DNA from: Tritrichomonas foetus
Lineage: Eukaryota; Parabasalia; Tritrichomonadida; Tritrichomonadidae
DNA: 34,526 nucleotides
Reading direction: 5' to 3'
NCBI GenBank assembly: GCA_001839685.1
Contig: MLAK01001084.1
Location: forward strand, 1-34,526
In this document: in pieces, positions 19,003-27,800 of the stretch
Layout of the letters: each line of letters opens with the position of its first letter
Numbering within the stretch: the first letter of the stretch is position 1
The notes under the pieces: generated by a model
Seen by the model: only the letters and a program-made list of their open reading frames with translations
Databases searched by the model: none
What the model was told of the DNA's origin: nothing
Made by a program: the position numbers and the translations under genes

Positions 19003-19339
19003 TCTATACTAGTATGTATACATTGTATATATTGTATCGTTTGAATATTTTGTATATATCTCTTCTCAAAGGAATTCACAAATTTGTTAATTTTATCTAA
19101 TGTAAACTATTATCTCTATAATTTGAATTGAATTATTTAATTAATTTCTTTTCTTTATCTATTCTATCAATTTGTTGATTCTTGATTTCAATCATTTTCT
19201 TATTAATTAAAAATTTTATATTATGAGAATAAAATTCTAATACATTTGGAATATAAGCAGGCTTACAGATATAAAAATTGAGTAAGTATGGAGAGAATCA
19301 GTGCTTGGAGAAAAAATAGACGTTTAAAATTAAAAGTAT
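19003..19339. other. Intergenic spacer
   Basis: AT-rich spacer between the NDPK-DPY30 and Psf3 genes, with TATA-like runs soon after the stop. No gene or significant repeat is seen. Confidence 0.55.
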
Positions 19340-19357
19340 CGACCAAATATCTTCACA
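19340..19357 (+). promoter_or_regulatory. Shared upstream motif plus initiator of the Psf3 gene
   Basis: CGACCAAATAT (19340-19350), identical to the motif before the Hsp70 gene, is followed by the Inr TCACA (19353-19357). The Inr A is 27 bases before the ATG at 19382. Confidence 0.5.
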
Positions 19358-19381
19358 AAAAATCAATATCGAGGCTTCAAG

Positions 19382-19879
19382 ATGACAAGAGAAGAAATTG
19401 ATATATTCCGACACAACGAAGAACTTGTCCCTGTTGTATTTTTACAGTCTTATCAAGGTTTAGGTTTTATTGTCGATCCATCCAAAAATGATGCAGAAAT
19501 TCCAGAAGGCTTTCGAGCAAACTTACCTTTCTGGCTTGCCAAATTACTCGCAGACTCAAAAGTCAAAATGGTTATCATAGAACAGCCCCAATGGCTTGAA
19601 AAGTTGGGTCCAGGATCGACAATTTCAGAAGAATTATCTTACAGCTTCGGCGCAAGTATTGGTGAGTCATGTGGAAAAGAAGAAACAATACGGAAATTAA
19701 TTGAACTCGGAAAATCCCGTCTTGAAAAAGTCGTGAATTCTTCGTTCAAAGTCACAAACCGTCAACTTGATCGGCAGGAACAGCCGTTTCTTGTTGAAGA
19801 GAATGAAATGATCCAAAATTCACGAGTTGCATATAATTCATTCCTTCAATGGAAAACCGGTGACTTATCTCCTGTTTAA
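19382..19879 (+). CDS. PSF3: GINS complex subunit Psf3
   Basis: 165 residues, somewhat shorter than animal and yeast Psf3 (about 190-220). The central signature is EIPEGFRANLPFWLAKLLA (about 40-58), followed by a VKMVIIEQPQWLEKL strand and SYSFGASIG; this is the characteristic Psf3 order of B-domain strand, P-x-W-L-A helix and helical A domain. The end NSRVAYNSFLQWKTGD matches the family's C-terminal ...FxxWxxG pattern. Psf3 is one of four GINS proteins; with Cdc45 and Mcm2-7 it forms the CMG replicative helicase in the nucleus. The N-terminus is short. The ATG at 19382 is supported by an Inr 27 bases upstream. The gene stands alone; no other GINS subunit is in the window. Confidence 0.85.
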   Translation: MTREEIDIFRHNEELVPVVFLQSYQGLGFIVDPSKNDAEIPEGFRANLPFWLAKLLADSKVKMVIIEQPQWLEKLGPGSTISEELSYSFGASIGESCGKEETIRKLIELGKSRLEKVVNSSFKVTNRQLDRQEQPFLVEENEMIQNSRVAYNSFLQWKTGDLSPV

Positions 19880-20483
19880 GAAAAAAATAGATTATTGTGA
19901 GCATGATTTATGCTTTAAAGTGTGAATTTTCTTTGATGCCTGTTTTTGAATAAATGTTATATATATAAAAGATTTTGAATTTTTGCTCAATCCATCAATA
20001 ATGCTTTAAAATATTTATACATCTCCATTACGACCAAAGGTTAAGGCAGAATTCAAATTCACTACGAGATTTGACCAAACTTAGAAGAAATCCTTTTCAT
20101 GTTTGGTAGAACTGCAGATGTCCAAAAATGTTTAGCTGAATTTCTAAAAACTTCTATTCTAGAATTGTTTTTTAGTGATAAATATTCGAATCATTGATAT
20201 TTAAATATTTTCTCATTAACATCAAGACTAATGCTTATATATTGGTTGTGCATTAGTAATAGCAGAAATTTACGCAAATCATTCATGTCTTGTGAAATGA
20301 AATTATTTGATTGAAAATTGTGACTAATTAACAGAGGCTTCTATTGTTGAAGTGCTCAATATGATGTCATTCAAATCCAGAGATGTAATATTTAAACATG
20401 GATTCGGTGGAAAATTGTTTTTGACAAATCAGAAGGGAAATCTAAATTTTGATTGTAAAACGATCAAATTGCATTCAAAATAT
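19880..20483. other. Intergenic spacer
   Basis: About 600 AT-rich bases between the Psf3 and Rab genes. I see no RNA gene, no repeat and no convincing open frame. Confidence 0.55.
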
Positions 20484-20488
20484 TCATT
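20484..20488 (+). promoter_or_regulatory. Initiator of the Rab gene (decides the start)
   Basis: TCATT with its A eight bases before the ATG at 20494. The open frame extends upstream to 20449 without an ATG, and the Inr supports 20494 as the true start. Confidence 0.6.
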
Positions 20489-20493
20489 TTGAA

Positions 20494-21105
20494 ATGGATG
20501 CTATCGAGAAGAAAAAATTGAAATTTGTCGTTATCGGAGGACCAAATGTTGGTAAAACCACGCTAATTCACAAATACCTCAATCCAGAAAGTATAATTGA
20601 TACAACACCTACGATTCAGTTAGCTTATTCCAATAAAGATATCGAATATGAAGGCAGGCGATACTCATTAGATATTTGCGATACTGCCGGTCAGGAGCGA
20701 TTTCAATCTATTTGTCCGAATTTTTACAGAGGCGCCGATGGAGCTATAATTGTGTTCGATGTCACAAATTATCAGACTTTTCAAAAAGTTGGCGATTGGC
20801 TTGCAGAATTCTCAGCAACAATGCCTGATACTTTTCAAACGGTTATTGTCGGAAATAAGTCAGACCTTACAGATCAGCGCTTAGTCAGTATTGATGAGGC
20901 GATGGAATATGCATCAGGAAATGGTACATCATATTTTGATGTTTCTGCAAAAAGGGGCGATTGTGTTGACTATGCTTTCGTTTATCTGATCCAGAAGTGT
21001 GTTGAAGCTGCAAATGTTCATGAAATGGATATTCATGACACCCCAGAAACTGTAAATTTGAATGAGCCCCAAAATTCACCTGAGAAGCAAGGACGATGCT
21101 GTTAA
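20494..21105 (+). CDS. Rab-family small GTPase
   Basis: 203 residues from the first ATG of the frame. All five G motifs are present: P-loop GGPNVGKTT (15-23), switch I Thr in TTPTIQ, DTAGQERF switch II, GNKSDL for guanine recognition, and SAKRG. WLAEF and YRGADGAIIVFDVTNYQTF are typical of Rab proteins. The C-terminus ends in GRCC, a double-cysteine geranylgeranylation site, so the protein cycles between cytosol and membranes and directs vesicle traffic. The switch I surroundings (TPTIQLAYSNKDIEYEGRRY) are divergent, so I cannot place it in a named Rab subfamily; trichomonads have greatly expanded Rab sets. It is a solitary gene with its own Inr. Confidence 0.93.
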   Translation: MDAIEKKKLKFVVIGGPNVGKTTLIHKYLNPESIIDTTPTIQLAYSNKDIEYEGRRYSLDICDTAGQERFQSICPNFYRGADGAIIVFDVTNYQTFQKVGDWLAEFSATMPDTFQTVIVGNKSDLTDQRLVSIDEAMEYASGNGTSYFDVSAKRGDCVDYAFVYLIQKCVEAANVHEMDIHDTPETVNLNEPQNSPEKQGRCC

Positions 21106-21852
21106 ATTCGAATGAATCACCTTTATTTGTTAACAATAAAAAGTGTTAATTTTTTGTATCATTAAAATTTGTTTCTAAAAAAAGAAAAATATTGTGAACT
21201 GAATCTTTATAAAAGAAAAGTTGGAAAATAGAAGGATGAAAAAATGTAAAATGGAATTTGAGATCTCTATTTAATGATGTGGACCATTGCACATTTCTAT
21301 TGGTCAATCCCAAGGTGAACCCAAAAACATGTGATTAATTCGTATTTTCAATATTGAATTAAAAGCATGAAATCAAAAACTATGTTAAAAATTACAAGTG
21401 GAAATTATAATGGTGGTTTAAGAAGCTAAAGCAGATTAATACAAACAGGGGAAAGCAATTTCAAACATTGAGAAATATAACACTGTGATAAATAGATCTT
21501 ATTATGTTTATTCATTTATTAGATTTTATCTTTGTGTAAAATTCATAAATGATATGATTTTATCTAGATCTTAAAAATCAAACAATTATATTTCTAATTA
21601 TGTTCACTATTACTTAGAAAATCCGAAAACTATTTGTTCATCATACTGTAAAGGCTTTTCATATGTATTAATCTAGATTCAGATTTAATGTTTTACTGTA
21701 TGGTACTTTCTATTATAGTGTTACTTTAATATGGTAATGTCATATTGTCTATACAACGCTGAGAATACGTAGATATGCAAAGTGTGCTTAAATATGCAAA
21801 GTTATCTTACTCAAAAAGGTAGTCATTTTTCTTTGACCTATGATTCACAATT
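21106..21852. other. Intergenic spacer
   Basis: About 750 AT-rich bases between the Rab and FKBP genes. No gene, RNA or repeat is recognised until the palindrome at 21853. Confidence 0.5.
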
Positions 21853-21875
21853 ATTTCACCATATGATGGTGAAAT
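21853..21875. promoter_or_regulatory. 23-bp palindrome at the FKBP promoter
   Basis: ATTTCACCAT (21853-21862) and ATGGTGAAAT (21866-21875) are perfect 10-bp inverted arms around ATG. The right arm ends where the Inr TCATT begins (21875), so a dimeric factor bound here would touch the transcription start. Confidence 0.5.
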
Positions 21876-21879
21876 CATT
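21875..21879 (+). promoter_or_regulatory. Initiator of the FKBP gene
   Basis: TCATT with its A 25 bases before the ATG at 21902. It supports a start there rather than at the in-frame ATG at 21794, which would add 36 residues before the signal peptide. Confidence 0.5.
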
Positions 21880-21901
21880 CAATAGCCAACTAACCAAAAA
21901 A

Positions 21902-22288
21902 ATGTTTGTTTTACTTGCATTTTTCTCTGCTTTTGCACTCAGCGCCCAAATTGACGTCACAAGCGACGGAAAAGTTAAGAAAGAAATTCTTACAGAAGGA
22001 ACAGGACCAACCGCTCAACGTGGTCAAACAGTCGAAGTTCATTATGTCGGAACACTTACAAACGGCGAAAAATTCGATTCATCTCGCGACCGTGGACAGC
22101 CATTCGTCTTCACAATTGGTCAAGGCGTCATCACAGGATGGAGCGTTGGTGTTGCTACAATGAAGGTTGGCGAAAAAGCAAGATTCACAATCGATTACGA
22201 ATATGCCTATGGAGAACGTGGCTTCCCACCAGTTATCCCAGCTAAAGCTACCCTTATTTTTGAAATTGAACTTCTCAAAATCAGATAA
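21902..22288 (+). CDS. Secretory-pathway FKBP-type peptidyl-prolyl isomerase
   Basis: 128 residues from the ATG at 21902. The N-terminus MFVLLAFFSAFALSAQ is a clear cleavable signal peptide, so this form enters the ER. The rest is one FKBP domain of FKBP12 size with the catalytic and ligand-binding residues in place: VHYVG, KFDSSRDR, PFVF, GVITGW, the Tyr of YAYGERGFP, and ATLIFEIELL at the end. It should catalyse cis-trans isomerisation of Xaa-Pro bonds during folding. There is no KDEL-type tail (it ends LLKIR), so retention versus secretion is open. The frame continues upstream without need; the signal peptide and Inr fix the start. The stop lies in TAAATAAA, combining stop and the trichomonad polyadenylation signal. 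Confidence 0.93.
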   Translation: MFVLLAFFSAFALSAQIDVTSDGKVKKEILTEGTGPTAQRGQTVEVHYVGTLTNGEKFDSSRDRGQPFVFTIGQGVITGWSVGVATMKVGEKARFTIDYEYAYGERGFPPVIPAKATLIFEIELLKIR

Positions 22289-22643
22289 ATAAAATGAGAT
22301 AATTCTTTTCTTTTTTATTCATTTTGTTTGAAAAAACTATTTATTAATCAGTATATAAAAGTGAAAGATGATTCAATCAACCACTTTTGGCGAATTTTCC
22401 TCACAATTGACAAATTTTGTTTTTGATTTGATTGTTTGGAGATTTCAATTTTACGGAATCGTAATTCCATTCATTTTTTCTGAATTGAAGTCACTCGAGG
22501 AAGGCGAATATGTTTTACTGAATTTCCCTCATTATGTTATTTTTCTAGAAGCGGAATGATTTCCTTCCAAATGAATTTTTAATCATAAAAAGGATTCTTT
22601 TTGGGAAAAAAACAACATTTTTTTAGAAATAGACGGAATGATA
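22289..22643. other. Spacer between convergent genes, with a possible small frame
   Basis: 355 bases between the converging FKBP and UBL-UBA genes. An ATG-initiated frame at 22368-22559 (63 residues, MIQSTTFGEFSSQLTNF start, no known domain) is possible but has no close Inr and probably is not a gene. Confidence 0.35.
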
Positions 22644-23444
22644 TCATGCATTCAAACCTAATATTTCTTTAAATTGATTCAAATCCTTACCACAATCCAA
22701 AAACATATCTAAGGCAATTTGCGCTTCAAAATCAGGTGGTATCAAATTCACAACCTTTTGAATTTCATCCTTCGTCAATCCAGGATACTCAATGTTGCAT
22801 CTATCGTCTTGGGGTTTGGGCGTATTTTTTTGAGGTGATGTGTAAACAAATGGATTGTTTGATGGTTGTACTATTTTTCCATCTTGGTTACCTCTATTAC
22901 TACTGCTATTATTTTTATTGTTATTATTGCTATTATTATTTCTATTATTGGTGTTGTTGTTGTTTTGGATATTATGATTATTGGGATGATTATAATTAGT
23001 ATTGGGATGATTATGGCTAGTATTGGGATGATTATGGCTAGTATTGGGATGATGATGACTTGGCTGGTTTTGATGTGGGTTTTCAATGAGGTCGATCAAG
23101 TAGTTTGATGCTGCTTCTATGTCGTACTGGGTCCTCTCGAGGGCCTCCAGGCAGGTGTTTCGGTCCGGGTGAATTGACAGTAAGTTATCAACCATTTCAT
23201 CGATATTTGGCAGTTCGCCAGTGGGCTGTATATAAACGACAATGAACCTTTTGTTTCCTTCTAAATTAATCGTGGATAGTTTGCTATCGTCTGTTTGAAC
23301 TGATCCATCAAATAATAAATATATTCTGTTGACATCGCAATGAAAAAATTTTTCCGAAAGTTGCCGCTTGATTTCTATAAATTTTGTGTCTGAACTAAAA
23401 TTTAGCTCGTATTGCTTTCCTGTGATTGTTTCGAACTTTATCAT
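22644..23444 (-). CDS. UBL-UBA ubiquitin-shuttle protein (Rad23/Dsk2-like)
   Basis: 266 residues from the ATG at 23444. An upstream in-frame ATG at 23489 is rejected because the initiator cluster lies between the two and the ubiquitin fold begins exactly here (MIKFETITGKQYELNF). Domains: ubiquitin-like at about 1-75; UBA at about 82-125, with EMVDNLLSIHPDRNTCLEAL and TQYDIEAASNYLI; a His/Asn-rich linker of NTSHNHP repeats and Asn runs (about 126-195); and a C-terminal UBA-like helical segment (KVVNLIPPDF...ALDMFLDCGKDLNQ). This is the layout of Rad23-type shuttles, which carry ubiquitylated proteins to the proteasome. No XPC-binding domain is recognisable, so orthology to Rad23 itself is uncertain. 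Confidence 0.82.
   Translation of the reverse strand: MIKFETITGKQYELNFSSDTKFIEIKRQLSEKFFHCDVNRIYLLFDGSVQTDDSKLSTINLEGNKRFIVVYIQPTGELPNIDEMVDNLLSIHPDRNTCLEALERTQYDIEAASNYLIDLIENPHQNQPSHHHPNTSHNHPNTSHNHPNTNYNHPNNHNIQNNNNTNNRNNNSNNNNKNNSSSNRGNQDGKIVQPSNNPFVYTSPQKNTPKPQDDRCNIEYPGLTKDEIQKVVNLIPPDFEAQIALDMFLDCGKDLNQFKEILGLNA
22980..23063. repeat. 21-bp minisatellite, about four units
   Basis: Units beginning ATTGGGATGAT start at 22980, 23001, 23022 and 23043. On the minus strand each encodes a variant of the heptapeptide NTSHNHP in the linker of the UBL-UBA protein. An Asn-codon microsatellite adjoins at about 22900-22975. Confidence 0.9.
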
Positions 23445-23455
23445 TAAAATTTTGA

Positions 23456-23473
23456 TATGATATGTGATGTGAA
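23456..23473 (-). promoter_or_regulatory. Initiator cluster of the UBL-UBA gene
   Basis: On the minus strand TTCACATCACAT (23473-23462) contains two overlapping TCACA initiators, followed by TCATA (23460-23456), all 12-30 bases before the ATG at 23444. The 12-base core recurs twice at 34170-34305. Confidence 0.55.
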
Positions 23474-23687
23474 ATGATTTTAATGTCATATTTTAAGAAA
23501 ATAAAGAAAAAACATGAAATAGATGCATCAACTGGTTTGATCGAATGGATAAATTAAAATTTTATTAATTGATTAAACTTAACTAATATAAATGTTGTTA
23601 AACATGAGGAAAGAAGAAGACGAACCATTTCATCAAGTGACTTCTTTTTGATGTTTTTGTTCATGAAAAGTTTCTCAAAAATGAATT

Positions 23688-24374
23688 TCAAAGAATTAAA
23701 GGAAATGTAAATTTGGATATTACAACATCAGGTGCTATAATAATAGGAAATGCTCCTGAAAGAATCTTTCCTCCATTAGGCCATATAATTACTGCCAAAA
23801 ATAATAAAAATACAATCAGGTTTGCATCGAATATATATTTGGCCATTACAAGTGAAATTTCGCCTAAAAGATAGCCAAAGAAACAATCGGATGGATAATG
23901 AAGACCAGTTACAATACGATCAATCATCATTAGTATAATGAAAAACCATCTAAAAGGGAAAAAATATGACACTATTGTAAATCCTATCATGTGTCGCGAT
24001 GGAAAAGATGAACTTGATGAGCAACAAAGTGCATAGACTTCTGGGTAACTTCCTGGCCTTCTTCTTTTCATGACTAATTTTCCAATTGATGAAAGTAATG
24101 AGAAAAATATTAATGATTTGGATAAATGTTTTGCTTTTTCATATTTTCCAAGTGCAAATAATATTAAAGGTGTCAATGAAATTGGTTTTGCTCTACCTAT
24201 TCTAGAAACAGTATCCCAAAAAATTATTGTTTGTGAAACATTAAAAACTTTTTGTATGAATATAATGATAGGCAGTTCTATGTTGTGAATAGCATCCCAC
24301 ACTTTATGTTGTTGTTCAATAAATTTTTTTGTTTGGGGAGGCTTTCCTGGAAATGGAGGATATTTGCTACTCAT
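23688..24374 (-). CDS. PAP2-superfamily membrane phosphatase
   Basis: 228 residues with several hydrophobic membrane segments. The three PAP2 catalytic motifs are present: K99-x6-R106-P107 (KLVMKRRRP), PSRH (125-128) where PSGH is usual, and R153-x5-H159-x3-D163 (RIVTGLHYPSD). His128 and His159 are the expected catalytic pair. Such enzymes remove phosphate from lipid or isoprenoid phosphates in membranes. The layout and RRRRP-like motif resemble the PLPP6/presqualene- and polyisoprenoid-diphosphate phosphatase group, but the substrate cannot be told from sequence. The G-to-R change in PSGH is notable but not obviously inactivating. The start is supported by two TCATT initiators 7 and 12 bases upstream. 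Confidence 0.88.
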   Translation of the reverse strand: MSSKYPPFPGKPPQTKKFIEQQHKVWDAIHNIELPIIIFIQKVFNVSQTIIFWDTVSRIGRAKPISLTPLILFALGKYEKAKHLSKSLIFFSLLSSIGKLVMKRRRPGSYPEVYALCCSSSSSFPSRHMIGFTIVSYFFPFRWFFIILMMIDRIVTGLHYPSDCFFGYLLGEISLVMAKYIFDANLIVFLLFLAVIIWPNGGKILSGAFPIIIAPDVVISKFTFPLIL

Positions 24375-24378
24375 GAAA

Positions 24379-24388
24379 AATGAAATGA
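24379..24388 (-). promoter_or_regulatory. Paired initiators of the PAP2 gene
   Basis: Two adjacent TCATT motifs on the minus strand (24383-24379 and 24388-24384), with A residues 7 and 12 bases before the ATG at 24374. Confidence 0.5.
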
Positions 24389-24888
24389 AACGATAATCTA
24401 AATATAAGAATTACACTAGCAGATATATCTACACATATTAAATTTTAAAATGATATATATATGACGAAAGTCATTAGGAGTTCTTCCAACTCACTAAAGT
24501 TTTGATCGTGAACATTTAAGGTCAAATTAAAAGTCAAATTAACGAAAAGTGTTCACAGTAAAACCGGTCGCACTTTAATGGGAAAAAACTTTGAAAACCA
24601 GAAAAACTTTTTCTTTGAGTCAGGAATAAAAAATAAATATGACAGTCTGGAAATTGAGAGTAAATAAATTATTAACGGAATAGCATAGATACTTTTCATT
24701 GATTGTATGAACTTCATAACAAATATCAATGACATTTTACCAATGAATTTGACCTTTCTCTTGAAAAATACTAATTATTGCTGATGATAGCAAATTATAT
24801 TAATATCATTTCTGGAACTGATTTACGGACAAAAAATTAATTTTTGAGAATACGGATTTTTTTTATATGAAAAAAGTGACATCTTAAA
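24389..24888. other. Divergent promoter region between PAP2 and NOT1 genes
   Basis: About 500 bases shared by two divergent genes. An inverted repeat has GTGAACA (24508-24514) and TGTTCAC (24550-24556) as its core, with looser outer pairing of GTTTT and AAAAC; between the arms GTCAAATTA occurs twice. A TCATT at 24806-24810 is a possible distant Inr for NOT1; no close one is seen. Confidence 0.4.
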
Positions 24889-27800
24889 ATGAAATCAACC
24901 AAGCACTTTAGCGCTCCTTCTTCATTAACGATTGGATTGCTTGCCGTCGAACAAATTTTAAGACAAGACAGCGAACCTATTGATACAAAAACGAACACTG
25001 AATATCTTTTAACAATCCTCGATATATTTGATTTAGACTGTTTGAAGCAGCTAATGTCTGTTTCTTTTCAAATTTTACAGGACGCAAATAGTAGTAGTGC
25101 CCATAAAGAAGTTATCAAAGTTTATATTTCGACAATTTCCCTCCATTTTCAGAAATCTGCAAAATTCAGATCTCAAATCGTTTCATTTTTTGATTCTCTT
25201 CCAAATCTTCCTGTTAATCTCCTCCAAAGCTTGCCGCTATCCAGCTCGATAATTTTAACGGCTCTTAGCTGTAGCTCCCGATTTCAACAAATCGCCAAAT
25301 TATTTTTATCAACAAAAATGCTTCCAAATGCGACCGAAGAGACCTACAAAGAAATTGACGAATCAGTTCTATACGACATGTTTCATTTAAAGCTGAAGAA
25401 CTTGACTTTTGACAAGGTTCAATTATCCGAACAATATTTCAATAGTGTTCAAACAATACCTTCAAAAGACGATAGATTATTTGATAACACTAACAAAATT
25501 AATCCATCTTTATATGATGCTGTAATTGAAAGCGATACTCGATCTTTGACGACGCCAATTCAGCTGCGTCGTCTTTTTGACTTTTTCAATGAATTTGATT
25601 CAAAACATGCTGCATCGTTTATACTTGCTGTATCTTCACAAAAATGCGCATTCAGAGCGTATTTTTCTCGGTTAGAAGAAACGCAAAGAGGAAGAATAGT
25701 TGATCTTTTTAGAGACTCGTTTACTGAAAGGAAAGTTGATGTTAACACAATTACAGCTTCTCTTGATTTACCTTATGTGTCAAACTTAGACCCAGAGGGA
25801 TGTTCCCTCGCTTTAAATCTTTTACAGGGATTATTGAAAGACCAACAATTAAACGGTCATCCATTTGTAACTGAATGGCAAAATAAGCATCTCCAACTTC
25901 AATTTTTAACATTTTTGTCAAATAATGACTTATCTGGTTTTGTTTTTCAAAATTGCAAGATGACTGCATTAAATGGATTCGAACCGCCAGACATTCCAAA
26001 CAAATGCTGGCTCTGCATTGACTATGTTGATAGAATTTTGAAATATTCCGATCTTTTCCATGATGAAGTCACTCAAATGTTATCTTCAGCTGTTGATAAA
26101 TTCAGTTCAGTCATTCTCCTTACTTATGCCCAGCTCAACCCTGAACATACTGAAATCTTTAAGAAATCATCAACAACATTCCTAAGTTCAATTATTCAAA
26201 ACCATAACAGCACAGGTATTTTGGATATTCTTTGGACAGCCAGTCCAAAATTCTGCCATGAGTTATTCACTTTATATTATCATTCATATCCAAATAAACT
26301 TGGACTGATTATAGATACACTTCAAAATCATTTAAATGACTTACTTGGTTGTAACGATATTAATTTTGTTCTTGATTTGGCTTTCCAAGCATCTCTACGT
26401 GGATTAGTAGATTTGTCCAACTTTTTGTCAACTCTTCCACAACGATTCTCTCCATCTGCTTATAACATTGCTCTCACCTTTGTAAAGACTATGGTTCTTG
26501 ACTCTTCCATTTCATCCCCAGTTCTTCTCAGTAAGCCATTAAATACATTTTTCTCATATTTTTGGGATGTTTTTGAAACACTTTCAAGCGAAACAAAACT
26601 TTTAGTAAATACAGTCTACTCAATTTGTGAAACATCAATTCCAAGTATCAAAAAGTTCGCCTTTGCTGATTCTTTACCTTCAATTCACACACCAGAAGTT
26701 AAAAGTACCGCTGCTGACTACTTTTCCAAGTTTGTATCCAATGAAATGGGTGTTGAGCAATTTGTCCAACTTTTCCACCAACTTCGTGGTTCATCCCAGA
26801 CACTTTTCCAGTCAATGGTTCATTATTTGCTTATGGAGACCAAGTATGTTGACCGACATGACATTTCAACTATAAACAGGCTTGGTGAACTTGTTGGGCA
26901 CATGATTCATGAAAACTTAATGGACGAACAACAAATGAAACAAACATTTGCATCTTTCGTTCAAGGATTCACAACTAATTCTCCTTTAACCAAATTTTCA
27001 ATTTCTGCTCTTGAAATTTGTGCATCGAAGCTTACAAAGCAACCTGAATTTGTTTTTGCTTTGTTGAAGCAACCAATGTTAAGAAGCACACCCCAACTAT
27101 ATGATAGGATTAGGAAATTATCTGCGAATTTGTCAGCACCTGTAAATTTGGCCAAAACAACAACATTGACTCTTCATCCACGTTTAATTAGATTTGAAAA
27201 ATTGCCAACACCACTTCCACGTGTATGTAAACTGATTCAACAAATTCCTTCTGATCCTAGTATCATTATGTCCATTATCACTTCTTATCAACCACATATT
27301 GATTGGCTCGCACTTCATCTTGTTTCAACAATCCAGGATCATCCAAAGCTTTTGGATCAACTTTTGTCTTCGTTGTTGGGTGCACCACAATTTACTCGAA
27401 TTGTTATTCAAGCAGCAATTTTTGAATCTATTCAATTGATCACAAGCCCACAATTTTCTACAATTGATGGAAGTTTTGCTAGAAGAAGACTTTCAATTCT
27501 AGGAAAACTAATTGGACAATTGACATTAGCGGTGAATAGAACTATTTCTGGATGCTTCCTTGATATTAAACAACTTCTTTTATATGCATTCAGTCAAGGC
27601 AAACTTTTTGGTGTTGTTCCATTCGTTGCTGAAATTTTAACAGTTGCTTCGCCTTACTTTAATCCACCTAATCCATATACATCTGGAATTTTACAAGTCC
27701 TTTCATCAATAGGAATGACTGATCTTCTTAAGTTATCAATTAAAAATGACGTTTTTCGAATTCTTAACCATTTTGACGTTTCACCATGTCAAATGCATCT

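Noticed and set aside
20360..20385. TTCAAATCC resembling a tRNA T-arm
   Set aside because: No acceptor, D or anticodon arms can be paired around it.
20449..20493. N-terminal extension of the Rab protein
   Set aside because: It begins with TTG rather than ATG, and the initiator lies inside it; the first ATG at 20494 gives a standard Rab N-terminus.
21782..21901. Forty-residue extension of the FKBP
   Set aside because: It opens with GTG, would bury the signal peptide, and spans the palindrome and initiator.
22736..23108. Tyr/Cys- and Ile/Val-rich frames on the + strand
   Set aside because: They are antisense readings of the His/Asn repeat linker of the UBL-UBA gene.
23445..23489. Fifteen-residue extension of the UBL-UBA protein
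   Set aside because: The initiator cluster falls within it and the ubiquitin-like fold starts exactly at the next Met (23444).
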